The notes under the pieces: model-generated
Database searches by the model: none
What the model was told of the DNA's origin: nothing
The model's input: the letters and a program-made list of their open reading frames with translations, nothing else
Made by a program: the position numbers and the translations under genes
Shown here: piece by piece, positions 35,548 to 44,765 of the stretch
How positions within the stretch are numbered: position 1 is the stretch's first letter
How the letters are laid out: each line of letters opens with the position of its first letter
Assembly (NCBI RefSeq): GCF_000719475.1
Contig: NZ_JOGO01000026.1
Location: forward strand, 1-64,000
Reading direction: 5' to 3'
From: Streptomyces sp. NRRL F-5630
GTDB lineage: Bacteria > Actinomycetota > Actinomycetes > Streptomycetales > Streptomycetaceae
Length of the DNA: 64,000 bases

Positions 35548-36728
35548 GCGGGGCGTCCTTCCAGGACGGGAACGAGGAGTTCGGCTCGGGCGATACGCCG
35601 GGCGGCGCGGTGCAGGAGCACCGTGGGGGACGCGCCACCCGCGGCGGGGACGGCTCGGGTGGTGATCACGCCGGCGGGAGTGCCCAGGCGCAACGTGCCG
35701 TCGGCGGTCTGCCGGGCCACGCGGTGGGCGAGGGTGCCGGGGGTGGCGGCGGCCGTGGCCAGGGCCACGGCGGAGGTCAGGCCGATCGCCGGGTGCGGCG
35801 CGTGCATGGAGACCATGCGTACGGCCAGGTCATACTCGTCCTGGTTGACGAGGGTGCCCTGTGTGGTGCGATAGGGAGCAGGCCGGGCGACGATGCCCAC
35901 CTTCGGCACCGCGTGGCTGACCGGATCGCCCTCATGGGCCAGGCCCATGGCCAGTGCTGCCTGGCGGCGCAGCAAGGTCAGCACGGGCACTGCGGCGGCG
36001 AACGCGGTGAGAGATTCCGTGCCGTCAAGGCCGAACGCTTTGGCCTCGAACAGCGCGGCCGGCGCGCCCGCATCCACCAGGGACGCCTCGACGTGACCGT
36101 CCGGACCGGTCAGCTCGTCCAGCGCCCGGCCGGTCGGCAGCGCGCGGCCGGTCGTCGAGCCCGCAGGGTCCTGAAACCCCAGCAGGACCGGCACACCCGG
36201 CGCCGAGGTACCCGGCACCACGGCCGTGCCCTCCTCCGGGGCCACGCCCGCGGGGGTGGGGATGGCGCCGGTGAGGCGGGCCCCGGTGTTGACGTTGAGC
36301 ATGCGGACGGTGGTGGTCTCCGAGGTGATCGGCACGAGGTCGTGGTGGACGGCGTAGAGGGCCACGGCGGTGGCGCAGTTGCCACAGTTGCTGGCCCACT
36401 CCACGCGCTCGTCGCCGATGCCGACCTGGGCGAAGGCGTACTCGACGTCCACCCCGGGTCGGCTCGACGCCTGGACGACGGCGGCCTTGGAGGTGGTGGA
36501 GGAGGCGCCGCCCACGCCGTCGATCTGGCGGGGGTCGGCGGCGTTGAAGGCGGCGAGCAGGAGGGCGTCGACATCCACGCCGGTGGCGGCCACGTCCCGG
36601 TGGTCGAAGATCCAGCACTTGCTGGTTCCTCCGCGGATCATCTCGCCCTGCAGACGCAGCACAACCGACTCCTCACAGACAGGGAAGGGAAGCCCACCGG
36701 CGGTCTCGCCGTGCGTGGTGTCCTCCAC
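35544..36728 (-). CDS. PrpF/GalD-family tautomerase (aconitate or oxalomesaconate isomerase type)
   Basis: 394 residues from GTG 36728, whose Shine-Dalgarno is poor. GTG 36662 has GAGGAG 6 nt upstream and starts just before the family's first motif, so it may be the true start. Hallmarks are EMIRGGTSKCWIF near the N-terminus, GGASSTTSKAAVV, and SNCGNCATAVALYAV with the paired cysteines of this diaminopimelate-epimerase fold. Members move a double bond or isomerise 2-methylaconitate, 4-oxalomesaconate or tricarballylate-type acids. Coupling to DctA suggests an imported polycarboxylate. The RraA aldolase 12 kb away could act on a related acid, but the genes are not linked. Confidence 0.85.
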   Translation of the reverse strand: MEDTTHGETAGGLPFPVCEESVVLRLQGEMIRGGTSKCWIFDHRDVAATGVDVDALLLAAFNAADPRQIDGVGGASSTTSKAAVVQASSRPGVDVEYAFAQVGIGDERVEWASNCGNCATAVALYAVHHDLVPITSETTTVRMLNVNTGARLTGAIPTPAGVAPEEGTAVVPGTSAPGVPVLLGFQDPAGSTTGRALPTGRALDELTGPDGHVEASLVDAGAPAALFEAKAFGLDGTESLTAFAAAVPVLTLLRRQAALAMGLAHEGDPVSHAVPKVGIVARPAPYRTTQGTLVNQDEYDLAVRMVSMHAPHPAIGLTSAVALATAAATPGTLAHRVARQTADGTLRLGTPAGVITTRAVPAAGGASPTVLLHRAARRIARAELLVPVLEGRPA

Positions 36729-36807
36729 GGTGGGTTACAGCAGCGTGAAGTACAATCTCGGAAATCTGCATGGCCCTTAAGATCAAGTGAACGCTGGAGG
36801 TGGTGGC

Positions 36808-37713
36808 ATGCTCGACGCGCGGCGCATCCTGCTGTTCACGGAGGTCGCCCGGCACGGCTCGGTGACCGCGACAGCCCGCGCCCTCAACTACACACCGTCA
36901 GCGGTGTCGCAGCAGATCAGCCGCCTGGAAACGGATGCAGGACAGCCCCTCCTGGAACGGCACGCCCGGGGCGTCACCCTCACCGACGCCGGACGGGCGC
37001 TGGCCGAACGAGGACACCGGATCGAACGCGAACTGCGGGCCGCGGAAAACGAACTCGCCGACTACGCGGGACTGCGCGCGGGCACACTGCGCATCGGCAC
37101 CTTCCCCACCGTTGGCGCCTCGCTCCTCCCGCAGGCCGTGATCGCCTTCCGGGACGCCCACCCCGACGTACGGCTGACCGTACGCAGCGCCCGTATCGCC
37201 GGACTCTGGACCATGCTGGAGAACCGGGAGATCGAAATGTCGCTGATGTGGGACTACGACTGGAGCCGAATCGACCGGGAGGACACCGTCGTCACCCCGC
37301 TCCTCGACGACCCGCCGGCCCTTCTCGTCAGCGACCACCATCCCCTCGCCGGCCGTGACGCCGCCTCACTCGCCGACTTCGCGGACGACCCCTGGATCAC
37401 CCGCGCCGACCATCACCCGGTGGCCGAGGCCCTCGTCCGAGGGTGCCGTGCCGTCGGCTTCGAGCCCCACATCGCCTACGAGGCCCACGACTACCAGGAA
37501 GCCCAGGCCATGGTCGCCGCCGGCATCGGCGTCGCCCTCGCCCCCACCCTGGCCCTGGAGGGCACCCGCCCCGGCGTCAACGTCCTGCCCCTCCAGCCAC
37601 CGGCCCCCATCCGCCGCATCCTCCTGGTCCGCATGGCCGACCACTCCCCCACCCCCGCCGCCCTGACCTTCGCCGAACTCCTTCGCAATGCCGCTGCGGC
37701 CCGAACCCTCTGA
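36808..37713 (+). CDS. LysR-family regulator of the prpF-dctA operon
   Basis: 301 residues from ATG 36808; GGAGG lies 7 nt upstream, which decides against the earlier in-frame start at 36787. The N-terminal winged HTH reads VTATARALNYTPSAVSQQISRLE. The effector domain starts near residue 90 (GTLRIGTFPTVGASLLP) and ends in GIGVALAP and LALEG motifs. It is divergently placed 79 bp from the PrpF gene, the standard LysR arrangement. The intergenic region contains CCCTTAAG and short AT-rich stretches, but I could not fix a T-N11-A box. The inducer is presumably the carboxylate handled by the operon. Confidence 0.9.
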   Translation: MLDARRILLFTEVARHGSVTATARALNYTPSAVSQQISRLETDAGQPLLERHARGVTLTDAGRALAERGHRIERELRAAENELADYAGLRAGTLRIGTFPTVGASLLPQAVIAFRDAHPDVRLTVRSARIAGLWTMLENREIEMSLMWDYDWSRIDREDTVVTPLLDDPPALLVSDHHPLAGRDAASLADFADDPWITRADHHPVAEALVRGCRAVGFEPHIAYEAHDYQEAQAMVAAGIGVALAPTLALEGTRPGVNVLPLQPPAPIRRILLVRMADHSPTPAALTFAELLRNAAAARTL

Positions 37714-38083
37714 TACCGAACCACGCCCACCGGTCATGGACCCGCCGCCCTCACCGCCGCCAATCCAGACCCTCCACGTCGGTGGTGGAAACTGTTGTCT
37801 TGCCGATCTCGAGAGATGCGCGTCGAACGGAAGTCCCCGATGGGTGGTCGTGGCGCACGGGGAGGCTCGCACTCTCCAAGCCGGGCGCGAGCCGGGGGGC
37901 CAGCGCGCCTATCCCGCATCTGCGCATAGCCTCCTCGGCGATTCGGCCAACCACCCGCCTTCGCGCTCCTGTTGCGGGAGCTGGGTCGGTGCACCCTCCA
38001 CGCGCCGCCGCCCGCTCTATTCCGGGCTTTCAGGGCCGACCGAAACACATGTGTTCGATATCCCCGTTGCGTCGTTGAGCCTC
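37714..38083. other. Intergenic region between LysR and ABC transporter genes
   Basis: 370 bp with no credible gene; frames crossing it have random composition. It contains a 12-bp palindrome at 38044, noted separately. No clear terminator for the LysR gene was found. Confidence 0.5.
38044..38055. promoter_or_regulatory. Perfect palindrome before the ABC transporter gene
   Basis: AACACATGTGTT is a perfect 12-bp inverted repeat, 28 bp before ATG 38084. It is AT-rich for this genome and well placed for an operator. No regulator can be assigned. Confidence 0.4.
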
Positions 38084-40009
38084 ATGACCACGCTGGACGA
38101 ACGTCAAGGGGGACCCACGTTGACCTCGGCCGATACGAACGAACAGCAGGCCACCGCGCCTCCCCCGCCACCGCCGGCGGAGATCACCTACAGCGGGCAG
38201 TACTCCGTCAACCCGCTTGCGGAGGTCTCCTTCCGGAGAATGTGCGGGCAGATCCCCGCCGTGCTGAGCCGGATCGCCCGGCTGTCATGGCGGACCGACC
38301 GGCGTGCCGTGCAACTGCTGCTGGGCTCCCAAGTGGTCACCGGCGTGTCGGCCGCCGTGCTGCTGACGGCCACCGCCCGGGCCATGAAGCCCCTTCTCGG
38401 CGACGGGTCGGCCGGCGACCGGCTGCACGGAGCCGTGCCCGCGCTGGTGGTGGTCGCGCTCGCGGCCGCCCTGGGCCGTGGCGCGGCGGCGGTGGCCACG
38501 TACGCGGAGCGGCGGATCACTCCGCGGCTGACCACGGAGACGGACAGCGCACTGGTCGAGGCGGTGTGCCGGGTGGAAGCGTCCGCGTACGCGGAGGAGG
38601 GGTTCTCCGACCGGCACGAGGCGGCCGAGATGGGGGTGATCCGCACTCAGGTGATGGTCACTGATGCCCAGCGGTTCCTTTCCGCCTTGATCCGGATGGT
38701 CACCGCCGCCGGAGTGCTGTCGGTGCTGAACCCGCTGATGCTGCCACTGCTCCTGCTCGCCGTGCTGCCGGCCGGAGCGGGAGCGGTCCTGACAGCTCGG
38801 GTCGACTACGAGATCCACTACGCCAATATCGCTGACCGCAACGTGCGCGGCATGATGCGCTGGTGGGCGACCACGTCGAAGTACGGGGACGAGGTCCGCG
38901 CCAACTCGATGACCGACTACCTCGTCTACTGGTACCGGGCCCTGTCCGACCGGTGCGACCGGCGCACCCTGGCCGCTGCCCCGCGGACCCTGCGCATCGC
39001 CCTGCTCTCCGCGCTCACCGGCGGGGTGTTCTTGATGGCGGCCTGGGGAACGCTGGCGTGGCTGGCCATCTCGGGCCGGATCGAACTGGCCGTCGCGGCC
39101 ACGGCCGTCATCGCCGTACAGACCACGCTCGCCGCACTCTCCCAGGTCGTCATCAACGGCGCCGCGGTCTTCCACACCAGCCTCTACCTGAGCGACATGC
39201 AGGCCTTCCTCGACGACACCGCCGCCCGCTCCCCCCGGCGCGGCTCGGGCGGGCCCGGCGACCGCGTCGAGCAGATCCGGCTCGAGGAGGCCGTCTACCA
39301 GTACCCGGGCAAGGACAAGCCCGCAGTCGACGGCGTCTCCCTCACGCTGGAGCGCGGCCAGATCCTCGCGATCGTCGGAGCGAACGGCTCGGGCAAGTCC
39401 ACGCTCACCCGTCTGCTCACCGGCATCTACGTGGCCGACAAGGGCAAGGTCCTCTGGAACGGCGCCGACCTGGCCGAGGTGGACCCGGCAAGCGTGTGGG
39501 CGCAGACCGGTCTGGTACCGCAGATCTTCGCCCAGTGGCCGATGCCGCTCCGTGAGAACGTCACTCTTGGCCAGCCCCGCACCTACGACGACGCTCCGGT
39601 CTGGGAGGCGATCGACGCGGTCGGCCTGCGCGAAGCCGTCGACGACCTCCCCGCGGGCCTGGACACCCTGCTGTCCCGTGAGGTCTTCGGCGGCTCGGAG
39701 CTGTCCGGCGGACAGTGGCAGCGCATCGCGTGCTCCCGGGCCCTGTACCGCCGCCCGGGTCTGCTGGTCCTGGACGAGCCGACCTCCCAGATGGACCCGC
39801 GTGGTGAGCACCAGATCTTCGAGCAGATCAAGGCCATCGCCGCCGACCGCATCACCATCGTGGTCACCCACCGCTTGGAGAACACCAGGATCGCCGACCA
39901 CATCATCGTGATGGAACACGGCCGGATCACCGAACAGGGCCGGTACGACGACCTCGTGCACGCCGGCGGGACCTTCGCCGAACTCCTTCGCCTCTCACAA
40001 GACCGCTGA
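38084..40009 (+). CDS. Half-size ABC exporter (membrane domain fused to ATPase)
   Basis: 641 residues from ATG 38084. TTG 38120 has a much better Shine-Dalgarno (AAGGGGGA at 6 nt) and may be the true start, removing 12 residues. After a Pro-rich cytoplasmic N-terminus come about six helices (residues ~75-370), then the ATPase. The ATPase has P-loop VGANGSGKST, signature ELSGGQWQR, Walker B LLVLDEPTSQ and switch His in VTHR. All catalytic residues are kept, so it should work as a homodimer. The export substrate is unknown: no peptide precursor, maturase or protease gene lies next to it. It might serve the adjacent biosynthetic genes or be independent. Confidence 0.9.
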   Translation: MTTLDERQGGPTLTSADTNEQQATAPPPPPPAEITYSGQYSVNPLAEVSFRRMCGQIPAVLSRIARLSWRTDRRAVQLLLGSQVVTGVSAAVLLTATARAMKPLLGDGSAGDRLHGAVPALVVVALAAALGRGAAAVATYAERRITPRLTTETDSALVEAVCRVEASAYAEEGFSDRHEAAEMGVIRTQVMVTDAQRFLSALIRMVTAAGVLSVLNPLMLPLLLLAVLPAGAGAVLTARVDYEIHYANIADRNVRGMMRWWATTSKYGDEVRANSMTDYLVYWYRALSDRCDRRTLAAAPRTLRIALLSALTGGVFLMAAWGTLAWLAISGRIELAVAATAVIAVQTTLAALSQVVINGAAVFHTSLYLSDMQAFLDDTAARSPRRGSGGPGDRVEQIRLEEAVYQYPGKDKPAVDGVSLTLERGQILAIVGANGSGKSTLTRLLTGIYVADKGKVLWNGADLAEVDPASVWAQTGLVPQIFAQWPMPLRENVTLGQPRTYDDAPVWEAIDAVGLREAVDDLPAGLDTLLSREVFGGSELSGGQWQRIACSRALYRRPGLLVLDEPTSQMDPRGEHQIFEQIKAIAADRITIVVTHRLENTRIADHIIVMEHGRITEQGRYDDLVHAGGTFAELLRLSQDR

Positions 40010-40536
40010 CCACACGCGCTCCAGGAGCAGACTGGGCCCCGTCCCCGAGCCCCGCCGACCGCCGCAGCCACCAGGCACCCGCCGCGCACCCGAACGCGAG
40101 GTACGCGGTATGAGGAAGGCGAAACCCCCGCCCGCGGCGGTGCGGCGTCGCTGGGCAGAGGAGCGCCGCGGACCCGTCACGGACGTCCGCGACGCCTCTC
40201 ACTACGGGGAACGCTCCCGCGTGGGAACTGGAAGGGGGCGGGGCCGCTGGTACGTGAAAGTCTCGCCCTCGCCCTCGCCCTCGGTGGTGTTCTTCACCTG
40301 CGAGGCCCGGGCCTACCGCCACGTCATTCCCGCCGTTGGTCGGGGCCGCGCACCGCAGCGCCGGGCACCCCGGCGCCGGCATTCACACTGACCGACGGCG
40401 AGTGGCGCGGGCCGTGCATCGGCAGGCCCACGTCCTGTGCGCCCGCCTTCATCGCCCTCGGCGCGCGGGTCACCGCCGTGGACGCCTCCCAGCACGAACG
40501 CGCCTGCGGAGACCGCCGGGGGAACGGCCACCGGGC
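40010..40536. other. Gene-free stretch with possible methyltransferase remnant
   Basis: 527 bp between the ABC exporter and TetR stops. No full gene is supported. Around 40395-40505 the + strand can be read as FIALGARVTAVDAS followed by QHERA. This resembles the SAM-binding beta-2 strand of class I methyltransferases, but with no flanking fold, so it may be a decayed fragment. Confidence 0.3.
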
Positions 40537-41205
40537 TCACCGGCGGACGGCACGCAGTCCGTCCAGGAGCAGCCGCAGCCCGAACTCGAAGTGTGCCGTG
40601 AAGTCCGTACTGGTGAGCACCGGCAGGGTGGCGGCGAGGTGCGGATACCTCCCCGCCTCCACCACCGCCTCGTGCAGGACCTCCGCGTTGGCGGGCCCCC
40701 CGTCCTCGGTCCGGAGGGCGGCTTGTTCCTCCAGGGTGTGGCCGACGGTGAAGTGGGACACCGCGTAGAGCGCCCGCGCCGCTTCACCATCGCTGAAGCC
40801 CGCCGCACGCAGCACCCCGATGAGGCCGTCGGCGAAGCCCAGGGTGTTGGGGCCGGTCGAGTGCGTACCGGCGTAGACGCGGGCGCCGTCGCGATGGGCG
40901 AGCAGGGCCGTGCGTAGTGCGCGGGCCAGGCGCGCCGTTGCCTCGCTCCAGTCGCCGTCTTCGGCCGGGCCGGTGGCGTCGGCGACACCGCCGAGCATGT
41001 GCTCGGCCATGGCGGTGAGCAGGTCCTGTTTGGTCGCGAAGTAGCGGTACAGCGCACCAGCCTGGACACCCATCGCATCGGCGAGCCTGCGCATGGTCAG
41101 CGCGTCGAGCCCGGACTCGTTCAGCAGGTCGAGGGCGGTTTGGACAGTGCGGGCCTGGTTGAGGCGGGCAGGCCGCCCCCTGGCCGGGCTTGACGGTGCG
41201 CTCAT
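40537..41205 (-). CDS. TetR-family repressor of the monooxygenase locus
   Basis: 222 residues from ATG 41205. The N-terminal HTH reads ALTMRRLADAMGVQAGALYRYF, and the C-terminal domain (about 75-215) matches the tetracycline-repressor type (TetR_C), which often binds polyketide-like ligands. It is divergent from the FAD monooxygenase gene, across a double-palindrome operator. A good -10 (TATAGT, 41218-41213) is 7 bp from the ATG, so the mRNA is probably leaderless and the operator sits directly on the promoter. It most likely represses itself and the monooxygenase/RidA pair until a substrate binds. Confidence 0.9.
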   Translation of the reverse strand: MSAPSSPARGRPARLNQARTVQTALDLLNESGLDALTMRRLADAMGVQAGALYRYFATKQDLLTAMAEHMLGGVADATGPAEDGDWSEATARLARALRTALLAHRDGARVYAGTHSTGPNTLGFADGLIGVLRAAGFSDGEAARALYAVSHFTVGHTLEEQAALRTEDGGPANAEVLHEAVVEAGRYPHLAATLPVLTSTDFTAHFEFGLRLLLDGLRAVRR

Positions 41206-41219
41206 GGACCCCACTATAT

Positions 41220-41247
41220 TGAACACCGTTCACGTGAACAGCGTTCA
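41220..41247. promoter_or_regulatory. 28-bp nested palindrome, TetR operator
   Basis: The core GTTCACGTGAAC (41228-41239) is a perfect palindrome. It is flanked at equal spacing by TGAAC on the left and GTTCA on the right. The layout TGAAC-N3-core-N3-GTTCA suggests two TetR dimers. It overlaps the TetR -35 region and lies 23 bp before the monooxygenase ATG. Confidence 0.8.
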
Positions 41248-41270
41248 CTAAATAGAGGAGGCCATCTCCG

Positions 41271-42800
41271 ATGAAAACTGACGTGATCGTCGTAGGCGCC
41301 GGGCCGACCGGGCTGATGCTCGCCTGCGAGCTGGCACTGGCGGGCGTACGGACCCGGGTCCTGGAGCGCCGCACCGAACCGCAGCGCCATTCGCGTGCGC
41401 TGAGCCTGCACCCGCGCAGCGTGGAACTGATGGACCAGCGGGGGCTGCTCGACCGTTTCCTCCCGCTCGGCCGGACCGTGCCGGGCTGGCACTTCGCGGG
41501 GTTGCCCACCCAGCTGGACTTCCGTCCCCTCGACTCCCGGCACCGCTACACCCTCTTCCTGGCCCAGGCGCGCACCGAGGCGATCCTCGAAGAGCGGGCA
41601 CACGAGCTGGGGGTGGAGATCAGCCGGGGCCACGAGATCCTCGGCGTGAGCCAGCACGGCGACGGGGTCGAGGTGGAGACCCGCGTCCCCGGCGGCGGCA
41701 CCGAGACCGTACGTGCCCTGTACGCGGTCGGGTGCGACGGCGGGCGCAGCCTCGTACGGCGGTCCGCGGGGATCGGTTTCCCCGGCACGGACGAGACCCT
41801 GACCGGCATACTCGGGGACTTCGCGGTCGTCGACCCGCGGCCCGGCGCGCTCGACGCGGCACGGGCCCGTGGCGTGATCATCGCGCCGCTGGAGGGCGGG
41901 CTCACCCGCTTCGTCTGCCTGGATCCGGAGCGGATGCGGGTCCCGTCCCGGGAGCCCGTGACCCTGGAGGAGTTCCGTACCTCGCTCATCCGGATCACCG
42001 GTTCCGACTGCGGGGTCGCCGAGCCCGACTGGCTGTCGCGTTTCGGCAATGCCACGCGGCTCGCGGAGAGCTACCGCTCGGGGCGGGTCCTGCTGGCGGG
42101 CGACGCCGCCCACATCCACTTCCCCGCGGCAGGCCAGGGGCTCAACACCGGGCTCCAGGACGCCATGAACCTGGGGTGGAAACTGGCCGGCTCGGTGCAC
42201 GGCTGGGCCCCGCCCGGGCTGCTGGACAGTTACGACGCGGAGCGCCGGCCGGTCGGCCGGTCGGTGACCGAGAACACCGAGGTCCAGACGCTGCTGGCGG
42301 AGCTGACGCTGATGTCGGGGTACCGGCGCCCGGCCGCGGCCCTGCGGTCGCTCCTCGACCAGCTGCTGGGCATCGCGGAGGTCAACCGCCGGCTCGCCGA
42401 TCAGGTCTCCGCGCTCGGCACCCACTACCCACCGGCGGACCTGGGCGCCCACCCTCTGGTGGGGCGGCGTATGCCTGATGTGGGACTGACCGCCGCCGGT
42501 TCGGCGGCGACACGGGTGTACGAACTCCTCGCCCGGGGCCGCTTCGTTCTGCTCGCTCTGGCGGAGGACCCCTCCCCCTCCCTGCGGGAGGCCGTCGCCA
42601 CGGACCGGGCGTCCAGGGTCACGGCCGTATCCGTCGACAAGTACGACGAGCACGCCGACCTCGACGGGGTCACCGAGGTGCTCGTACGCCCCGACGGCCA
42701 CGTCGCGTGGGCCACCCGTGCCGCCGACCACGCCACGCGCCGCAACGAACGTCTCCAGGCGCTGACCGCCTGGGCGGGTACGCCCTCCTCAAGGAGCTGA
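41271..42800 (+). CDS. FAD-dependent aromatic monooxygenase (Rox/PgaE-like)
   Basis: 509 residues from ATG 41271, with GAGGAGG upstream. It has the class A flavoprotein hydroxylase motifs: VVGAGPTGLMLA for FAD, the DG motif VGCDGGRSLVRR and GDAAHIHFPAAGQGLNTGLQDA for the ribityl chain. A C-terminal thioredoxin-like domain (about 385-500) follows, as in rifampicin monooxygenases and angucycline hydroxylases. Expected chemistry is NADPH/O2-dependent hydroxylation of a phenolic substrate. Linkage to a TetR_C repressor and lack of polyketide synthase genes favour drug inactivation or scavenging over biosynthesis, but this is inference. Confidence 0.9.
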   Translation: MKTDVIVVGAGPTGLMLACELALAGVRTRVLERRTEPQRHSRALSLHPRSVELMDQRGLLDRFLPLGRTVPGWHFAGLPTQLDFRPLDSRHRYTLFLAQARTEAILEERAHELGVEISRGHEILGVSQHGDGVEVETRVPGGGTETVRALYAVGCDGGRSLVRRSAGIGFPGTDETLTGILGDFAVVDPRPGALDAARARGVIIAPLEGGLTRFVCLDPERMRVPSREPVTLEEFRTSLIRITGSDCGVAEPDWLSRFGNATRLAESYRSGRVLLAGDAAHIHFPAAGQGLNTGLQDAMNLGWKLAGSVHGWAPPGLLDSYDAERRPVGRSVTENTEVQTLLAELTLMSGYRRPAAALRSLLDQLLGIAEVNRRLADQVSALGTHYPPADLGAHPLVGRRMPDVGLTAAGSAATRVYELLARGRFVLLALAEDPSPSLREAVATDRASRVTAVSVDKYDEHADLDGVTEVLVRPDGHVAWATRAADHATRRNERLQALTAWAGTPSSRS

Positions 42801-42802
42801 TC

Positions 42803-43318
42803 ATGTCGGTGACCCGCGTCAGTCCGCGGTCCGTGCACAACCCGTCCGACCAGATCTCGCCGGTCGTCACCGTCGACGGAAGGCGGCTCGCGCATCTCTC
42901 CGGACAGGTCTCCTGGGATGAGCGGGGACGGCCCGTGGGGCTCGGCGACCACGGGGCCCAGGCGGCACAGATCGCCCGCAACCTCGACGCCGCGCTCGCC
43001 GCAGTCGGCGCCACCCGTGACGACATCATTGACGAGACCATCTACGTCGTCGACTGCGCCCCGGAGCTGCTGCCCGCGATCTTCGGGCCGCTGCGGGCCG
43101 GTGTCGGGCAAGCACCCGCGAGCACGCTGGTGGGCGTGTCCGCGCTCTGCGCACCGGCGTTCCTCCTGGAGGTAAAGGTGGTCGCCGCGCTCCCCGGGCA
43201 GGGGAGCCAGGACCGGACCGTACCGGCCGACGCCGGCACCGAGGCGGGCGAGCCCGCCAGGGCACACGAGACCGGCGGGACCCAGGATCCCGGAACGGCA
43301 CTCACCCGCCGGGCCTGA
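42803..43318 (+). CDS. RidA/YjgF-family protein with extended tail
   Basis: 171 residues from ATG 42803, with AAGGAG 8 nt upstream, only 2 bp after the monooxygenase stop. The RidA fold occupies about residues 1-128: RLAHLSGQVSWDERG, QAAQIARNLDAALAAVGATRDDI and APASTLVGVSALCAPAFLLEVKVVAAL. RidA proteins hydrolyse enamine/imine intermediates; the diagnostic arginine of true RidA is not evident (STLVGV replaces the usual TRSxVEV). That suggests another Rid subfamily. The last 40 residues are Gly/Thr/Ala-rich and probably disordered. Pairing with a flavin hydroxylase suggests handling of its product. Confidence 0.85.
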   Translation: MSVTRVSPRSVHNPSDQISPVVTVDGRRLAHLSGQVSWDERGRPVGLGDHGAQAAQIARNLDAALAAVGATRDDIIDETIYVVDCAPELLPAIFGPLRAGVGQAPASTLVGVSALCAPAFLLEVKVVAALPGQGSQDRTVPADAGTEAGEPARAHETGGTQDPGTALTRRA

Positions 43319-43447
43319 GAGAACCCGTCCGCCGCGCGACTGGAACGGGGACCCTACGCGCAGCACGCGGGCGGCGAAGACGCCCACGCGGTCCCGGCCA
43401 CAGCTCTCCCCCTCTCCCCCGTTCGCCGATCCCGCGCGCCTCGATCC

Positions 43448-44647
43448 TTACGAGGGGCGCGCCAGTTCGGCTTCCACAAGATCCGCCGCCCGCTGGGACC
43501 CGTCCGTCGCTGCCCGCTTCTGCTGGTCGGCGCAGCGGGCGGCGACGGACGGGTCGTCGGCGAGGCGCTGGACGGCGGTGCGCAGCGCCGTGGGGCTAGC
43601 GTCGTCCGTGTCGAGACGTTCGGCGACGCCGAGGTCGACCAGCATGGCGGCATTGTCGAACTGGTCGCCGGCCTGCGGTACGCAGAGCATCGGGGTGCCG
43701 GTGGCCAGCCCCTCCTGAGCACCGCCGGCACCGGCGTGGGTGACGAAGACATGGGCCTCCCGCAACACCCCGAGTTGCGGGACCCAGTGGCTGACTTCGA
43801 CGTTGGCCGGCAGGGGACCGAGGTCCTCCGCGGTCACCTGCCTCCCCACCTGCAGCACGAGGTACCAGTCGGGCAGAGCGGCGAAGGCCCTGGCGCAGGC
43901 CCGGTAGAAGGCGGGTCGTTTCGTGAAGTTGGAGCCGAGTGAGACCAACGCGATGCGCCTGCCCACCGCTTCGTCGGGGCGCCTCCAGGTGTCGTGCTCC
44001 GCCCGGTCGCCCTGGCAGGGCCCGACGAAGCTGTAACGGCGGGTGTCCACACGGTCGGCGTGCGGCTGGAGAGCGGGATGGATCAGGACGAGCGCGCGCG
44101 GTGGGCGGCTCATGAAGGTGTCGGGGTCGACGCCTTCGAGACCGTTCGCGTCGAGCCAGGAACGCCACCGCGCGTAGTAGTCGCGTCCGCGCTCGGAGGA
44201 CTTCAGTTCCCGGGCCAGCGCCGCGCCGACCTCGTCCTCGTACCCCTCCCACGGCACCAGCTGCGGGCAGAGCTGTACGTAGGGGATGGACCTGCGGTGC
44301 GCCAGGACCTGTGCCGCCCAGCCGGAGAAGTCGCTGAGCACGAGGTCCGGAGCGTCCTGATGGAGCGTCTCGAGCTGCGGGAGGGCCTGGATGGCGTCGC
44401 GGAGGAACAACTCGGCGACGTCGAGCCGGGTTTCGCCCCACTTCGCGGGGTCGTCCCCGGCCGCCGGCAGCGTCGACCTCCAGATGCGCGGCTCGGCGCC
44501 GGTGGAGCGCACTCTCTCGACGAAGTCCCCCTCGTCGGGAATGGCGTAGCTCACTCGATGGCCTCGGTGGACCAGCTCCCGCACGATTCCCAGGCTCGGA
44601 TTCACATGCCCGTGGTGGGCGATGCTGACCATGGCGACGTGGCTCAT
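43448..44647 (-). CDS. MGT-family glycosyltransferase (macrolide-inactivation type, GT1)
   Basis: 399 residues from ATG 44647, a GT-B glycosyltransferase. The N-terminal acceptor domain starts VAMVSIAHHGHVNPSLGIVRELVHRGHRVSYA, with the usual His18-type catalytic base in the HGHVNP block. The C-terminal donor signature THAGAGGAQEGLATGTPMLCVPQAGDQFDNA matches the MGT group, which glucosylates macrolides and other antibiotics with UDP-glucose. Only 118 bp and no shared operon separate it from the divergent FkbM gene. It may inactivate an own or foreign antibiotic. It stands alone on its strand. Confidence 0.88.
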   Translation of the reverse strand: MSHVAMVSIAHHGHVNPSLGIVRELVHRGHRVSYAIPDEGDFVERVRSTGAEPRIWRSTLPAAGDDPAKWGETRLDVAELFLRDAIQALPQLETLHQDAPDLVLSDFSGWAAQVLAHRRSIPYVQLCPQLVPWEGYEDEVGAALARELKSSERGRDYYARWRSWLDANGLEGVDPDTFMSRPPRALVLIHPALQPHADRVDTRRYSFVGPCQGDRAEHDTWRRPDEAVGRRIALVSLGSNFTKRPAFYRACARAFAALPDWYLVLQVGRQVTAEDLGPLPANVEVSHWVPQLGVLREAHVFVTHAGAGGAQEGLATGTPMLCVPQAGDQFDNAAMLVDLGVAERLDTDDASPTALRTAVQRLADDPSVAARCADQQKRAATDGSQRAADLVEAELARPS

Positions 44648-44765
44648 GCTCCGGACGGTACTGGCGACGAGGTGTGCCGACAACAAGGGTTACACCAAAG
44701 GCGATTTGACGCACGAAGTGGGGTAGGTGCTACGGACGCCGTGAACCACGACCCAGGGAGCAGCA

